Positions 51,201 through 60,850 are shown, counted from the stretch's first letter. The stretch: DNA of 64,000 nucleotides from Variovorax paradoxus (GCF_030811855.1 NZ_JAUSRN010000011.1:124001-188000); one strand, 5' to 3'. The notes: a model not told the origin generated them from the sequence alone. Program-made: numbers and translations.

Positions 51201-51265
51201 GCCGGCAGTGTGCGTCCGGCGCGGTTCAGGCGCTCGCTGTTTCCGGACGTGGGTGCAGCCCTACT

Positions 51266-51289
51266 GCCCTAGAGCCCTAGAGCCCTACA
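51266..51289. repeat. Short tandem octamer repeat
   Basis: Three units GCCCTAGA, GCCCTAGA, GCCCTACA lie head to tail at the 3' end of the phage-holin-like gene, whose stop falls in the third unit. On the minus strand they give TAG in successive frames. Confidence 0.6.
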
Positions 51290-51689
51290 GCCACTTGCCG
51301 CTGCCCGTCGGCATCTGGATGGTCGTTGCCGGGTCGCCGCTGTTCACCAGCGAGTCGATGCCGATACTCAATAGCGAGATGAAGATGCTCGCGAAGAACG
51401 CGGTCCAGAAGCCCGAGAGCTTGAACCCGCGCACCATCGCGGCCACCAGCATGATCATCAGCGCATTGATCACCAGCAGGAAGAGGCCGAGCGTCAGAAG
51501 TGTCAGCGGCAGCGTGAGCACGATCAGTAGCGGCTTGACGATGGCATTGGCAAGGCCCAGCAACAGGGCCGAGATCACAAGCGCGGAAGTGCTCTCGAAC
51601 TTGATGCCGCGAAAGATCAGGCTGGCCACCCACAGCGACAGCGCGGTGATGGCCCAGTGCACGAGAAAGGGAGCGAGGTTGTTCAGCAT
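51285..51689 (-). CDS. Phage holin family 4-like membrane protein
   Basis: A 134-residue protein with four hydrophobic segments (ALSLWVASLIFRGIKFES, LPLTLLTLGLFLLVINALMIML and a C-terminal FASIFISLLSIGI). This is the widespread Phage_holin_4_2/YvlD family of bacterial membrane proteins; no other phage gene is near, so it is a chromosomal gene of unknown role. The ATG at 51689 is preferred because the family starts there. Confidence 0.85.
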   Translation of the reverse strand: MLNNLAPFLVHWAITALSLWVASLIFRGIKFESTSALVISALLLGLANAIVKPLLIVLTLPLTLLTLGLFLLVINALMIMLVAAMVRGFKLSGFWTAFFASIFISLLSIGIDSLVNSGDPATTIQMPTGSGKWL

Positions 51690-51751
51690 GGTGTGTGTGA
51701 GGGGCGGAAGACGGTCCGCGGGGCGATGCGGACCATCATATCGGCAGCCTC

Positions 51752-52672
51752 TTACGGCGAGCCGCGCCGGGCCTCGCCCAGCAGCCAGTCGCTGAAGAAC
51801 TTCAGCAGCGGACGCTGGTCGGCGCGCTCGGGCGTCACGAGGTAGTAGTTGCGCTCGCCCGACAGCGGCCGCGCGCAGGCCACCACCAGCTCGCCGCGCG
51901 CGAGTTCGTCGGCCACCAGCATGGTGGGCATCAGCGCCACGCCGAGCCCGTGCGACGCGGCCGCGGCCAATATGGAAAACAGCTCGTAGCGCGGCCCGCC
52001 GCGCGCATTGGGCGCATCGATCTGCTGCGCATCGAACCACTGGCGCCAGCCGTCGGGCCGCGTGCTCTGCTGCAAGAGCGGCATCTGCGCGATGGCCGCG
52101 GGCGACACGGCGTTGCCCTTGCGCCCGGATGACGGCAGCAGCGAAGGACTGCACACCGGCACCACGTCTTCATGCATCAGCAGAAGCGCCCGCGTGCCGG
52201 CCCAGTTCTCGACCTGCGCGGGCGTGCCGGCGTACAGCGCGGCGTCGAATTCCGCATCGGCAAAGAGAAAAGGGCGCGTGCGTGTCTCGATGTGCACCAC
52301 CACGTCGGGCTGCAGCGCCGCAAAGCCCTTCAGGCGCGGCATCAGCCAGCGGGTGGCAAAGGTGGGCACGGCCGCCAGCGAGAGCGAACCGCCTTCGCCC
52401 TGGTGCGCCATGGCATCGAGCGTGTCGCGCTCCATCGCTTCGAGCCGCTTGGTGATCTGCCGCGCATAGGCAGCGCCGCTGGCCGTGAGCGCCACGCCAT
52501 GGCGGGTGCGACGGAACAGCGCCACGCCCAGGAAGGCTTCGAGCGTACCGATCTGGCGCGACACGGCGCTTTGCGTGAGCGCGAGTTCTTGCGCGGCGCG
52601 GGTGTAGCTCTCATGCCGCGCGGCCGCGTCGAAGCACACGAGGGTCTGCAGGGGCGGGATCTTGCGGCGCAT
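51752..52672 (-). CDS. GcvA-type LysR regulator divergent from gcdH
   Basis: A 306-residue LysR protein. The start RKIPPLQTLVCFDAAARHESYTRAAQEL and SQSAVSRQIGTLEAFLGVALF-like helix-turn-helix are the GcvA subgroup pattern; the effector domain includes SLAAVPTFATRWLMPRLKGF. It is divergent from glutaryl-CoA dehydrogenase with 186 bases between, an arrangement that recurs in Burkholderiales and suggests it regulates the glutarate genes. Confidence 0.92.
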   Translation of the reverse strand: MRRKIPPLQTLVCFDAAARHESYTRAAQELALTQSAVSRQIGTLEAFLGVALFRRTRHGVALTASGAAYARQITKRLEAMERDTLDAMAHQGEGGSLSLAAVPTFATRWLMPRLKGFAALQPDVVVHIETRTRPFLFADAEFDAALYAGTPAQVENWAGTRALLLMHEDVVPVCSPSLLPSSGRKGNAVSPAAIAQMPLLQQSTRPDGWRQWFDAQQIDAPNARGGPRYELFSILAAAASHGLGVALMPTMLVADELARGELVVACARPLSGERNYYLVTPERADQRPLLKFFSDWLLGEARRGSP

Positions 52673-52858
52673 GTATGCCGGTAGTGTATGACTGGAGTGG
52701 TGCTGCCACCAATGGAAACGTCTTTACGAGCCCATGCGAGATGTGCGTTCAGTGCATATCTGGGTGAGGATTCATCGTTTGCGCCCGGCCCGTTGCATGG
52801 CTAGGATCGACCCCATTCCCCCTCTTTTTCGTTTTTCCCCAATACCGGAGACAGCCAC

Positions 52859-54058
52859 ATGGCCGCCAAAGCGCAATTCCACTGGGACGACCCCCTTCTT
52901 CTCGACCAGCAACTGACCGACGAAGAACGCATGATCCGCGACGCGGCCAATGCCTACTGCCAGGAGCGCCTCGCGCCCCGCGTCATCGAAGCCTTCCGCA
53001 CGGGCGAAACCGACCCGGCCATCTTTCGCGAAATGGGCGCGCTCGGCCTGCTGGGCCCGACCATTCCCGAACAGTACGGCGGCCCCGGCCTCAATTACGT
53101 GGCCTACGGTCTGATCGCCCGCGAAGTCGAGCGCGTGGATTCGGGCTACCGCTCGATGGCCAGCGTGCAGAGCTCGCTCGTGATGGTGCCGATCTTCGAA
53201 TTCGGCACCGAGGCGCAAAAGCAGAAGTACCTGCCCAAGCTCGCCACCGGCGAATGGATCGGCTGTTTCGGCCTGACCGAACCCGACCACGGCTCCGACC
53301 CCGGCAGCATGGTCACGCGTGCCAAGAAGGTGCCGGGCGGCTATTCGCTCAGCGGCGCCAAGATGTGGATCAGCAACTCGCCCATCGCCGACGTGTTCGT
53401 GGTGTGGGCCAAGGAAGTCAGCGAAAGCGGCACCGTGGGTCCGATCCGCGGCTTCGTGCTCGAGAAGGGCATGAAGGGTCTCTCGGCCCCCGCCATTCAC
53501 GGCAAGGTCGGCCTGCGCGCCAGCATCACCGGCGAGATCGTGATGGACGGCGTGTTCTGCCCCGAGGAAAACGCGTTCCCTGAAGTGCAAGGCCTGAAGG
53601 GCCCGTTCACCTGCCTCAACAGCGCGCGCTACGGCATCTCGTGGGGCGCAATCGGCGCCGCCGAAGACTGCTGGCACCGCGCCCGCCAGTACACGCTGGA
53701 CCGCAAGCAGTTCGGCCGCCCGCTCGCCGCCAACCAGCTCATCCAGAAGAAGCTGGCCGACATGCAGACCGAAATCACGCTGGGCCTGCAAGGCAGCCTG
53801 CGCCTGGGCCGCATGAAGGACGAGGGCACGGCCTCGGTCGAGATCACCTCGATCATGAAGCGCAACAACTGCGGCAAGGCCCTCGATATCGCCCGCCTGG
53901 CGCGCGACATGATGGGCGGAAACGGCATCAGCGACGAGTTCGGCGTGGCCCGCCACCTCGTGAACCTGGAAGTGGTCAACACGTACGAAGGCACGCACGA
54001 CATCCATGCTTTGATCCTCGGCCGCGCCATCACCGGCATCGCCGCCTTCGCCAACTGA
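52859..54058 (+). CDS. gcdH: Glutaryl-CoA dehydrogenase
   Basis: A 399-residue acyl-CoA dehydrogenase that converts glutaryl-CoA to crotonyl-CoA plus CO2 with [18 protein letters not shown], the [32 protein letters not shown] block and [16 protein letters not shown], with the catalytic base Glu at about residue 377, are the GCDH signatures. The CaiB-type transferase follows 11 bases later, and a LysR gene lies divergent. Confidence 0.95.
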   Translation: MAAKAQFHWDDPLLLDQQLTDEERMIRDAANAYCQERLAPRVIEAFRTGETDPAIFREMGALGLLGPTIPEQYGGPGLNYVAYGLIAREVERVDSGYRSMASVQSSLVMVPIFEFGTEAQKQKYLPKLATGEWIGCFGLTEPDHGSDPGSMVTRAKKVPGGYSLSGAKMWISNSPIADVFVVWAKEVSESGTVGPIRGFVLEKGMKGLSAPAIHGKVGLRASITGEIVMDGVFCPEENAFPEVQGLKGPFTCLNSARYGISWGAIGAAEDCWHRARQYTLDRKQFGRPLAANQLIQKKLADMQTEITLGLQGSLRLGRMKDEGTASVEITSIMKRNNCGKALDIARLARDMMGGNGISDEFGVARHLVNLEVVNTYEGTHDIHALILGRAITGIAAFAN

Positions 54059-54069
54059 TCCGAGAGCGC

Positions 54070-55308
54070 ATGACAGCCAAGCCCGCAGCACTCGACGGCA
54101 TCAAGGTCCTCGATCTGTCCCGCGTGCTCGCGGGCCCGTGGTGCACTCAGATCCTCGCGGACCTGGGCGCCGACGTCATCAAGATCGAGCGCCCCGGCGT
54201 GGGCGACGACACGCGCACCTGGGGCCCGCCGTTCATCAAGGACGCGAACGGCAACGACACCGACCAGGCGAGCTACTTCACCGCGTGCAACCGCAACAAG
54301 CGCTCGGTCACGGTCGACATGGCCACGGCCGATGGGCAAGCGCTGCTCAAGCAGATGGCGGCGCAGGCCGACATCGTGGTGGAGAACTTCAAGACCGGCG
54401 GCCTCAAGCAATACGGCCTCGATCAGCAAAGCCTGCGCGCGGCCAACCCGCGGCTCATCTACTGCAGCGTGACCGGCTTCGGCCACGACGGCCCCTACGC
54501 CGAGCGCGCGGGCTACGACCTGATGATCCAGGCCATGACCGGCATGATGAGCATCACCGGCCGTCCCGACGACGTGCCCGGCGGCGGCCCGCTGCGCGTG
54601 GGCGTGGCGCTCACCGACCTGTTCACCGGCGTCTATGCGAGCACCGCCATCCTCGCGGCGCTGCAGGTGCGCGACCGCACCGGCGAAGGCCAGCACATCG
54701 ACATGGCGCTGCTCGACGTGGGCATGGCCATCCTCGCGAACCAGGCCAGCGCATTTCTCAACACCGGCAAGGCGCCCGAGCGCCAGGGCAACACGCACCC
54801 GAGCCTGGCGCCTTATCAAGATTTTCCGACGCTGGACGGCTCGATGCTGCTGGCCATCGGCAACAACGGCCAGTTCGCACGCTTCTGCGAAGCGGCCGGC
54901 CACGCGGAGTGGGCGGCCGACGCGCGCTTTGCCAGCAACACGCTGCGCGTGAAGCACCGCGGCGTTCTCATTCCGATGATGGAAGAGCTCACGCGCACGC
55001 GCACCACCGTCGACTGGGTCACGCTGCTCGAGGACAAGGCCGTGCCCTGCGGGCCGATCAACGACATCGCGCAGGCCTTCGACGACGCGCAGGTCAAGTC
55101 GCGCGGCCTGGCGGTCACGCTGCCGCGTGATGCGGGCGACGGCATCGAAAGCATCACCGGCGTGGCGAGCCCGCTGCGCCTCACGGCCACGCCGCCCGTG
55201 CTGCGCCACGCGCCGCCGGCGCTCGGGCAGCACACGCGCGAGGTGCTGGCCGAGTTCGGCATCGATGCCGCGCGCTTCGATGCGCTGCGCTCGGCGGGCG
55301 TGGTCTGA
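54070..55308 (+). CDS. CaiB/BaiF-family CoA-transferase, probably for glutarate
   Basis: A 412-residue formyl-CoA-transferase-type enzyme. LDLSRVLAGPWCTQILADLGADVIKIE is the family start, and YCSVTGFGHDGPYAERAGYD carries the catalytic Asp150. Placed directly after gcdH it would make glutaryl-CoA by CoA transfer, as the human homologue SUGCT does; this is inferred from the neighbour. The VOC gene follows 16 bases later. Confidence 0.92.
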   Translation: MTAKPAALDGIKVLDLSRVLAGPWCTQILADLGADVIKIERPGVGDDTRTWGPPFIKDANGNDTDQASYFTACNRNKRSVTVDMATADGQALLKQMAAQADIVVENFKTGGLKQYGLDQQSLRAANPRLIYCSVTGFGHDGPYAERAGYDLMIQAMTGMMSITGRPDDVPGGGPLRVGVALTDLFTGVYASTAILAALQVRDRTGEGQHIDMALLDVGMAILANQASAFLNTGKAPERQGNTHPSLAPYQDFPTLDGSMLLAIGNNGQFARFCEAAGHAEWAADARFASNTLRVKHRGVLIPMMEELTRTRTTVDWVTLLEDKAVPCGPINDIAQAFDDAQVKSRGLAVTLPRDAGDGIESITGVASPLRLTATPPVLRHAPPALGQHTREVLAEFGIDAARFDALRSAGVV

Positions 55309-55324
55309 GAAAGGAACGCAGGCC

Positions 55325-55765
55325 ATGACGGAGCCGATGCACAGCCCACCCTTCTCGGTGCTGCGCATCGACCACATCGTGCTGCGCGTGAAGGACGTGG
55401 AGCGCGCCATCGCCTTCTATCGCGACGTGCTGGGCTGCGAAATTGAAAAGCGCCGCGACGACCTGGGGCTTGTCCATTTGCGTGCCGGCTCGAGTCTCAT
55501 CGATCTCGTCACGCACGAAGGCCCGCTCGGCCGCCAGGGCGGCGCGCTTGCCGGCAAGGAAGGGCGCAACGTCGATCACTTCTGCCTGCGCATCCAGCCT
55601 TTCGATGAAGCAGCAATTCGCGCCTTGATGGCACAGCATGGCGTGCCGGTGCACGGCGAGGTGCAGAATAATTTTGGCGCCGAGGGCAATGGGCCTTCGA
55701 TCTACATCGCCGATCCCGACGGCAATGGCGTGGAGCTGAAAGGCCCGACCGGCAGCAGCGTCTAG
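55325..55765 (+). CDS. VOC-family (glyoxalase-like) protein
   Basis: A 146-residue vicinal-oxygen-chelate protein. LRIDHIVLRVKDVERAIAFYRDVLGCE is the first beta-alpha-beta module with a His metal ligand, VDHFCLRIQPFD the second, and IADPDGNGVELKGP supplies the Glu ligand. It ends the gcdH-CaiB operon. The reaction is unknown. The ATG at 55325 precedes the conserved block. Confidence 0.87.
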   Translation: MTEPMHSPPFSVLRIDHIVLRVKDVERAIAFYRDVLGCEIEKRRDDLGLVHLRAGSSLIDLVTHEGPLGRQGGALAGKEGRNVDHFCLRIQPFDEAAIRALMAQHGVPVHGEVQNNFGAEGNGPSIYIADPDGNGVELKGPTGSSV

Positions 55766-55770
55766 CTGGT

Positions 55771-56229
55771 CTAGCCGGCGCGCCCCAGGATCGCCACGCC
55801 GAACACCACCACGCCGAGCGCGAGGTTCAGGCTCACCAGCTTACGGATCATGTCGAGCCGCCCTGCTGCAACGGGCCACGCGCTTTCATCCACCGCGCGC
55901 CGCAGGGCCTTGAACACCGAGGCGCGGATGTACACATAAATTCCGGCCATCACGATGGCGATGCTCATCATGGCCTCCACGCGCCAGTGCACCGTGCGAA
56001 AACCGCCCGCGAGCAGGATCATCGCCACGCCCGTCACGAACAGCAGCGTGACGGCCGCATCCACGCCGATGAAGAAGCGCCGCAGCGCCGCCGCCATGGT
56101 TCGCAGGCGCAGCGGCGGCTCCAGCGTGGACACGGCGGCGGGGCGCACCGCGAAGTGCAGGGTGGCCATGCCGCCGACCCAGAAGGCGGCGGCGAGAAGA
56201 TGGACGAAGAGAAGGATGACGTGAGGCAT
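55771..56229 (-). CDS. CopD-like inner-membrane protein
   Basis: A 152-residue membrane protein with four predicted helices (VILLFVHLLAAAFWVGGMATLHF, ALRRFFIGVDAAVTLLFVTGVAMILLAGG, VEAMMSIAIVMAGIYVYIRA, VSLNLALGVVVFGVAIL). The N-terminal His/Trp/Gly pattern and length match CopD/DUF2269-like proteins, possibly haem or copper related. The gene is solitary and converges on the VOC gene. Confidence 0.78.
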   Translation of the reverse strand: MPHVILLFVHLLAAAFWVGGMATLHFAVRPAAVSTLEPPLRLRTMAAALRRFFIGVDAAVTLLFVTGVAMILLAGGFRTVHWRVEAMMSIAIVMAGIYVYIRASVFKALRRAVDESAWPVAAGRLDMIRKLVSLNLALGVVVFGVAILGRAG

Positions 56230-56324
56230 GGGGACCGATCAGAACACCGAAAGGTGCAGGCGCGCAATGTCTGCGGCGTTGCGTTAAAAACGGATGCTTT
56301 GCACGCAAGAAAGACGAGGCTTTC

Positions 56325-57173
56325 ATGACCCGTACCACCGCGCAGAAGCGCGCCGAGTTCCGCGCGCTTCACGCGCAAGGCTGTTTCGCCGTCCCCAATC
56401 CCTGGGACACGGGCAGCGCACGCTACCTTCAGGGCCTGGGCTTCAAGGCGCTGGCCACCACGAGCTCGGGCCATGCGTGGTCGCAGGGCCTGTCCGACGG
56501 CGCCCAGTCGCGCGACGTCGTGCTGGCGCACCTGCGCGACATCGTCGCCGCGACCGACCTGCCCGTGAACGCGGACTTCGAAAATGGCTTCGGGGCTGGG
56601 CCGCAAGAAGTGGCCGAGAGCGTGCGGCTCGCCATCGACACCGGCGTGGCCGGCCTGTCGATCGAGGACTCGACCGGCAATCCGGCGGATCCGCTCTTCG
56701 AGATCGATGTCGCGGTCGAACGTTTGTGCGCGGCGCGCGGTGCCATCGATGCGGCCGGCGGCGACACGCTGCTGGTGGGCCGAGCAGAAAATTTCTTCGT
56801 CGGCCGGTCCAACCTCGACGACGCCATCGCGCGCCTCAAGGCCTATGCCGAGGCCGGTGCCGACTGCCTCTACGCACCGGGCATCCGCACGCGCGAGCAG
56901 ATCGCGGCAGTGGTCGCCGCGGTGGCGCCCAAGCCCGTCAACCTGCTGATCGGCTGGGCCAGCGAGCTCACCATGCAGGACATTGCAGAACTCGGCGTGC
57001 GGCGGGTCAGCGTGGGAGGCGCGCTCGCACGCGCGGCCTGGGGCGGCTTCGACCGCGCCGCGCGCGCACTCGCCGAGCAGGGACGTTTCGACGGTTTTGC
57101 GGGTGCTGCGGTGGGTGCGGACCTCGACGGATTCTTCAGGCCGTTCTCCGCGTCCGCTGCGTCGTCCAAGTAA
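56325..57173 (+). CDS. Isocitrate lyase/PEP mutase-family protein
   Basis: A 282-residue TIM-barrel protein. FAVPNPWDTGSARYLQGLGFKALATTSSG is the family N-terminus, and VNADFENGFG and GLSIEDSTGN carry the metal/substrate acidic residues. The reaction could be a C-C or C-P lyase on an oxalacetate-like acid; the family has diverse substrates. It is followed by the glycosylase gene 16 bases on. Confidence 0.88.
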   Translation: MTRTTAQKRAEFRALHAQGCFAVPNPWDTGSARYLQGLGFKALATTSSGHAWSQGLSDGAQSRDVVLAHLRDIVAATDLPVNADFENGFGAGPQEVAESVRLAIDTGVAGLSIEDSTGNPADPLFEIDVAVERLCAARGAIDAAGGDTLLVGRAENFFVGRSNLDDAIARLKAYAEAGADCLYAPGIRTREQIAAVVAAVAPKPVNLLIGWASELTMQDIAELGVRRVSVGGALARAAWGGFDRAARALAEQGRFDGFAGAAVGADLDGFFRPFSASAASSK

Positions 57174-57189
57174 CGCGTTGGCTGGTGCC

Positions 57190-57819
57190 ATGGACGCGCT
57201 CCTCGCGGAAATCCGCAACTGCCGAGCCTGCGCCGCGCACCTGCCGCTCGGTCCGCGGCCGGTGGTGCAGGCCAGCGCCAGCGCGCGTCTGCTCATCGTC
57301 GGCCAGGCGCCCAGCATGACCGTGCACGCCACCGGCCTGCCATGGAACGACAAGAGCGGCGAGCAATTGCGCCGCTGGCTCGGCATCGAGCGCGAGGTGT
57401 TCTACGACGCCACGCAGGTCGCGATCATGCCGATGGGCTATTGCTATCCGGGCCGCGGCAGCAGCGGCGACCTGCCGCCGCGCAGGGAATGCGCCGAGCT
57501 GTGGCACGGGCGCCTGCTAGCGCAGATGAAGAACATCGAGTTGACGCTCTTGATCGGCCAATATGCGCAGCGCCATTTCCTGGGCACTGCGCGCAAGAGC
57601 AACGTGACCGAGACCGTCGAGGCCTTTGCAGAGTACGCGCCGCGCTTCGTGCCGCTGCCGCATCCGTCGCCGCGCAACACCGGCTGGTTCAAGCACCATC
57701 CGTGGTTCGAAAGCGATGTGCTGCCGGTGCTGCGCGAGCGCGTGCGGCGGGCGCTCGCTCAACCCTATGGCGCCACGGCGACCGAGGCGCCCGCTGCATC
57801 GAAGGGCCGCGCGGCATAG
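57190..57819 (+). CDS. Uracil-DNA glycosylase, Fe-S (family 4-like)
   Basis: A 209-residue glycosylase. LIVGQAPSMTVHATGLPWND is motif 1 and PLPHPSPRNTGWF motif 2. Cysteines at 11, 14, 85 and 101 have the CxxC...C-x15-C spacing of family 4 enzymes with a 4Fe-4S cluster. It removes uracil or a related base from DNA. The last 55 bases overlap the end of the convergent amidohydrolase gene. Confidence 0.88.
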   Translation: MDALLAEIRNCRACAAHLPLGPRPVVQASASARLLIVGQAPSMTVHATGLPWNDKSGEQLRRWLGIEREVFYDATQVAIMPMGYCYPGRGSSGDLPPRRECAELWHGRLLAQMKNIELTLLIGQYAQRHFLGTARKSNVTETVEAFAEYAPRFVPLPHPSPRNTGWFKHHPWFESDVLPVLRERVRRALAQPYGATATEAPAASKGRAA

Positions 57820-59438
57820 ACCACGCGACCACCCACCACCGTCATCAGCGACACCGTCTTGCCGATGCGCTCCGCCGGCACGGTGAAGAAGTCCTGGTCG
57901 AGGATCGCGAAGTCCGCGAGCTTGCCCACTTCGAGCGTGCCGCGTTTCGCCTCGTCGAAGCTGAACCATGCGCTGCCCGCCGTGTAGAGCCGCAGCGCCT
58001 GTTCGCGCGTCGGTGTTTCGTCGGCGCCGCGCATGGCCTTGCCGCTCACGGTCTTGCCATCGAGCATCCATTGCAGCGCGACAAAGGGGTTGTACGACGC
58101 CACACGGTGCGCATCGGTGCCGGCGCCCACGTTCACGCCCGCGCGCAATGCGCTGCCGATCGGCGGCATGCGGCGCGCCGCCTCGCCGCGCACGGTGAGC
58201 GCGCGATCGCCCTGGAAGTACATCGCGTCCTGCATCGTCCAGCCGATGCCCAGCGCTTTCATGCGCGCCAGGGTTTCCGGCGAGGCGTCGTCGAGATGGG
58301 CGATCGACCAGCGCAGCTCCTTGATCGGAACCTCGGCATTGAGCTTTTCGTACAGCCCGAGCAGATGGTCGATCGATCCGTTCTCCTGCCAGTGGATGGT
58401 GACGGCCAGCTTGCGCGTCGCCGCCCACTTGACCAGTTCGTAAAACTCTTCCTTCGCCGCCGCGTCGGGAAAATTGTTGTTGTACATCGCGAGCGTCACG
58501 CGTTCGCCAAGGCCGTTGAATTTCAGCATGTCGTCGCCAAAACCCATCGGCAGCATCTGCGTCAGCTCGCGAAACTCCTGCAGCTCGGCGCCGGGCTTCT
58601 GCGCGAACACGCTGTAGGCCACCCGCAGCGTCAGCGCCTTTTCGCGCCACAGCTCGAACAGCGCCGCGTACTGCGAAGGCGCGATGCTGAAGCCGCCCGG
58701 GTCCACCAGGCCGGTGATGCCGAGGCGGTTCAGCTCGCTGAAGAAGGCGCGCGTGCCGGCCGCGTTGTCGGCGTAGGTCGGCTTGGGCAGTTTGTCGAAC
58801 AGGGCCGAGATGCCGACGATATCGCCCGTCATCCAGCCCGGTGCGCCGTCGGCCGCGGGCTTCATGCCGGCCGGCAGCGTGCCCGCGGGAACCCCGAGCG
58901 CTTCGAGCGCCTTCGGCGTCATCACCACCGCTTCATAGAAGAGCTGCACATACACCGGGTGCTCCGGCGCGGCCTCTTGCAGTTCGGCCATGGTGGGACG
59001 GCGGCGCTCGGCAAACTGCTGCTCGGTCCAGCCGCCCGCGACGATGAGCCAGCCGCCGGGCCGCGCACGCGAGGCCGCGGTGCGGATGCGCGCCATGGCT
59101 TCGGCGATGGTGCCGGCGCCAATCCAGTTGACCTCGGTCGAGTAGCTCAGCGCCGCGCGCACCGCATGCATGTGCGAGTCGATGAGGCCGGGGATCACCG
59201 TGCGGCCGCCGGCATCGACGGTGCGAGTGTTGGGTCCCGAGAACGCGCGCATCTCGCCGGCTCCGCCGACGGCCACGATGCGGCCTTCGCGCACGGCCAG
59301 TGCCTGCGCGGTGGTCGAGGCGGCGTCGAGCGTCGCGATCTTCGCGTTGCTGACGATGAGATCGGCCGGCTGTGCCTGCGTGCCGATCGGCAGCAGCAAT
59401 GCGGTGGCCGCAGCCATCGCCAAAAAGGTGCGCAGCAT
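57765..59438 (-). CDS. Exported YtcJ-like amidohydrolase
   Basis: A 557-residue amidohydrolase with a signal peptide (LRTFLAMAAATALLLPIG, cleavage after AQA). VIPGLIDSHMHAV holds the HxH metal ligands, IHWQENGSIDHLLG and WSIAHLDDASPE further His, and GAGTDAHRVASYNP the Asp. Family members act on amides or cyclic ureas; the substrate is unknown. It overlaps the glycosylase gene by 55 bases and follows the Bug gene after 2 bases, so the operon probably feeds it. Confidence 0.88.
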   Translation of the reverse strand: MLRTFLAMAAATALLLPIGTQAQPADLIVSNAKIATLDAASTTAQALAVREGRIVAVGGAGEMRAFSGPNTRTVDAGGRTVIPGLIDSHMHAVRAALSYSTEVNWIGAGTIAEAMARIRTAASRARPGGWLIVAGGWTEQQFAERRRPTMAELQEAAPEHPVYVQLFYEAVVMTPKALEALGVPAGTLPAGMKPAADGAPGWMTGDIVGISALFDKLPKPTYADNAAGTRAFFSELNRLGITGLVDPGGFSIAPSQYAALFELWREKALTLRVAYSVFAQKPGAELQEFRELTQMLPMGFGDDMLKFNGLGERVTLAMYNNNFPDAAAKEEFYELVKWAATRKLAVTIHWQENGSIDHLLGLYEKLNAEVPIKELRWSIAHLDDASPETLARMKALGIGWTMQDAMYFQGDRALTVRGEAARRMPPIGSALRAGVNVGAGTDAHRVASYNPFVALQWMLDGKTVSGKAMRGADETPTREQALRLYTAGSAWFSFDEAKRGTLEVGKLADFAILDQDFFTVPAERIGKTVSLMTVVGGRVVYAARPFDAAGASVAVAP

Positions 59439-59440
59439 GC

Positions 59441-60430
59441 TCAATCCACCTTGATGCTGGCTGCCTTGACCACCTGCTGCGCCTTGGCTGTTTCGTCGGC
59501 GATGAACTTGTTGAACTGCGCCGAGGGCATGGTGAAGGGCTCCGCGCCGAGCTTGTCGAGTCGCTCCTTGAGTTCGGGCGAGGCCATGATCTTCGCGACC
59601 TCGGCCTGCAGGCGGTCCACCACCGGTTGCGGCGTCTTCCCGGGGGCGAAGAGCCCGACCCAGAACAAATACTCGGAGCCCGGCACGCCGGCTTCCACAG
59701 TGGTGGGCGCATCCGGTAGTGCCGGCGAGCGCTTGGCCGTGCCAACCGCCAGCGCCTGCAGCTTGCCGCTCTTGATGAGCGGCAGGGCCGACACCATCGG
59801 CGCGAAGAACCAGTCGACGCGGCCGGCCATCACCTCGGTCATGGCTTCGGGCGTGCCGCGGAAGGGCACGTGCTGCGCGTCGACCCCGGCCGCGAGGCGG
59901 AACACTTCGGCGTTCATGTGCGTGGCCGAGCCGTTGCCCGCGGAGCCGTAGTTGAAGCTGCCCGGCTTGGCCTTCGCCTTGGCGACAAGGTCTTGCACGT
60001 TCGCGAAGTGCGAAGGCGCGGTGACCAGCACGTTGGGCAGGCTCGCCATCGGCGTGATGCCCGTGAAGTCCTTGATGGTGTCGTACGACAAACCCTTGTA
60101 GATCCACGGGTTGACGAGGTGCCCCGCCGAATGCACCAGCAGCGTGTAGCCATCGGCCGGCGCCTTGGCTGCAATGGCCGCGCCGAGCGTGCCGCCCGCA
60201 CCGGGCTTGTTGTCGACCACCACGCTGGTGCCCAGCGCGGGACCGAGCTTCTCGGCCACCAGCCGCGCGACGATGTCGGTGCCGCTGCCTGCGGTGAAGG
60301 GCACGACCAGCTTGATGGGTTGTGTGCCCGGCCATGCGCCCTGCGCGTGGGCGCCGCCGAGTGTGCAGGCCGCGAGTGCCGCGGCCATCGCGAGCGCCTG
60401 CCGGCGGCTCGGGTTGAATGTCTTCTTCAT
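59441..60430 (-). CDS. Bug-family periplasmic binding protein
   Basis: A 329-residue carboxylate-binding receptor. The signal peptide starts MKKTFNPSRRQALAMAAALA and ends after AHA; the mature part begins KLVVPFTAGSGTDIVARLVAEKL with NKPGAGGTLGAAIAAKAPADG further on. It captures a solute for the second BKACE operon. TctAB partners are not in the window. Confidence 0.92.
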   Translation of the reverse strand: MKKTFNPSRRQALAMAAALAACTLGGAHAQGAWPGTQPIKLVVPFTAGSGTDIVARLVAEKLGPALGTSVVVDNKPGAGGTLGAAIAAKAPADGYTLLVHSAGHLVNPWIYKGLSYDTIKDFTGITPMASLPNVLVTAPSHFANVQDLVAKAKAKPGSFNYGSAGNGSATHMNAEVFRLAAGVDAQHVPFRGTPEAMTEVMAGRVDWFFAPMVSALPLIKSGKLQALAVGTAKRSPALPDAPTTVEAGVPGSEYLFWVGLFAPGKTPQPVVDRLQAEVAKIMASPELKERLDKLGAEPFTMPSAQFNKFIADETAKAQQVVKAASIKVD

Positions 60431-60490
60431 GCGTCTTGTCTCCGTTGATTTGTTTGGGTGAGCGATGAATGACGGGGAAAGAGGAGGGCG

Positions 60491-60850
60491 CTAAGCGGCC
60501 GGCGGCGCGTTCGGCATCACCAGCGCCACCAACACCGGCCGGTTCCCGCGGTTTTCCAACTGGCGCTTTTCGCCAGGCGCGAAGCGGCAGCTGTCGTAGG
60601 GGCCGAGCACTTCGTCCTGGTGCGCGCCGTCGAGCTCGCCGATCACGTGGAGCTGGCCTTCGAGCACGAGATAAAGTTTTTCCATCGGCGAACCATCCAG
60701 GCCCGTGTGGCCGCCGGGCAGGATCTGGCTCATGCCCATCCACATCTGCGTCGAGGGCCCGGCCTCCTTGCCCTGCAGGCGCAGGCAGCGCATGTCGAAA
60801 TGGTTGGGCGCTTCGTAGTGCGGCGCTTCGCTGAAACGAGTCACATGCAT
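60491..60850 (-). CDS. Cupin-domain protein
   Basis: A 119-residue single-cupin protein. GPSTQMWMGMSQILPGGHTG and the PMEKLYLVLEGQLHVIGE strand give the first motif (with a substituted His), and DSCRFAPGEKRQLENRGNRPVLVAL the second. Such small cupins can be enzymes or sensors. It belongs to the leftward operon between the dehydrogenase and Bug genes. Confidence 0.82.
   Translation of the reverse strand: MHVTRFSEAPHYEAPNHFDMRCLRLQGKEAGPSTQMWMGMSQILPGGHTGLDGSPMEKLYLVLEGQLHVIGELDGAHQDEVLGPYDSCRFAPGEKRQLENRGNRPVLVALVMPNAPPAA

Noticed and set aside
51285-51689. Phage holin homologue as a sign of a prophage
   Set aside because: No lysis, tail, capsid or integrase gene is nearby; this family is common in chromosomes outside phages.
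57342-59951. An 869-residue open frame on the plus strand
   Set aside because: It is antisense to a clear amidohydrolase and Bug gene. Long spurious frames are expected at this GC content and it has no recognisable domain.
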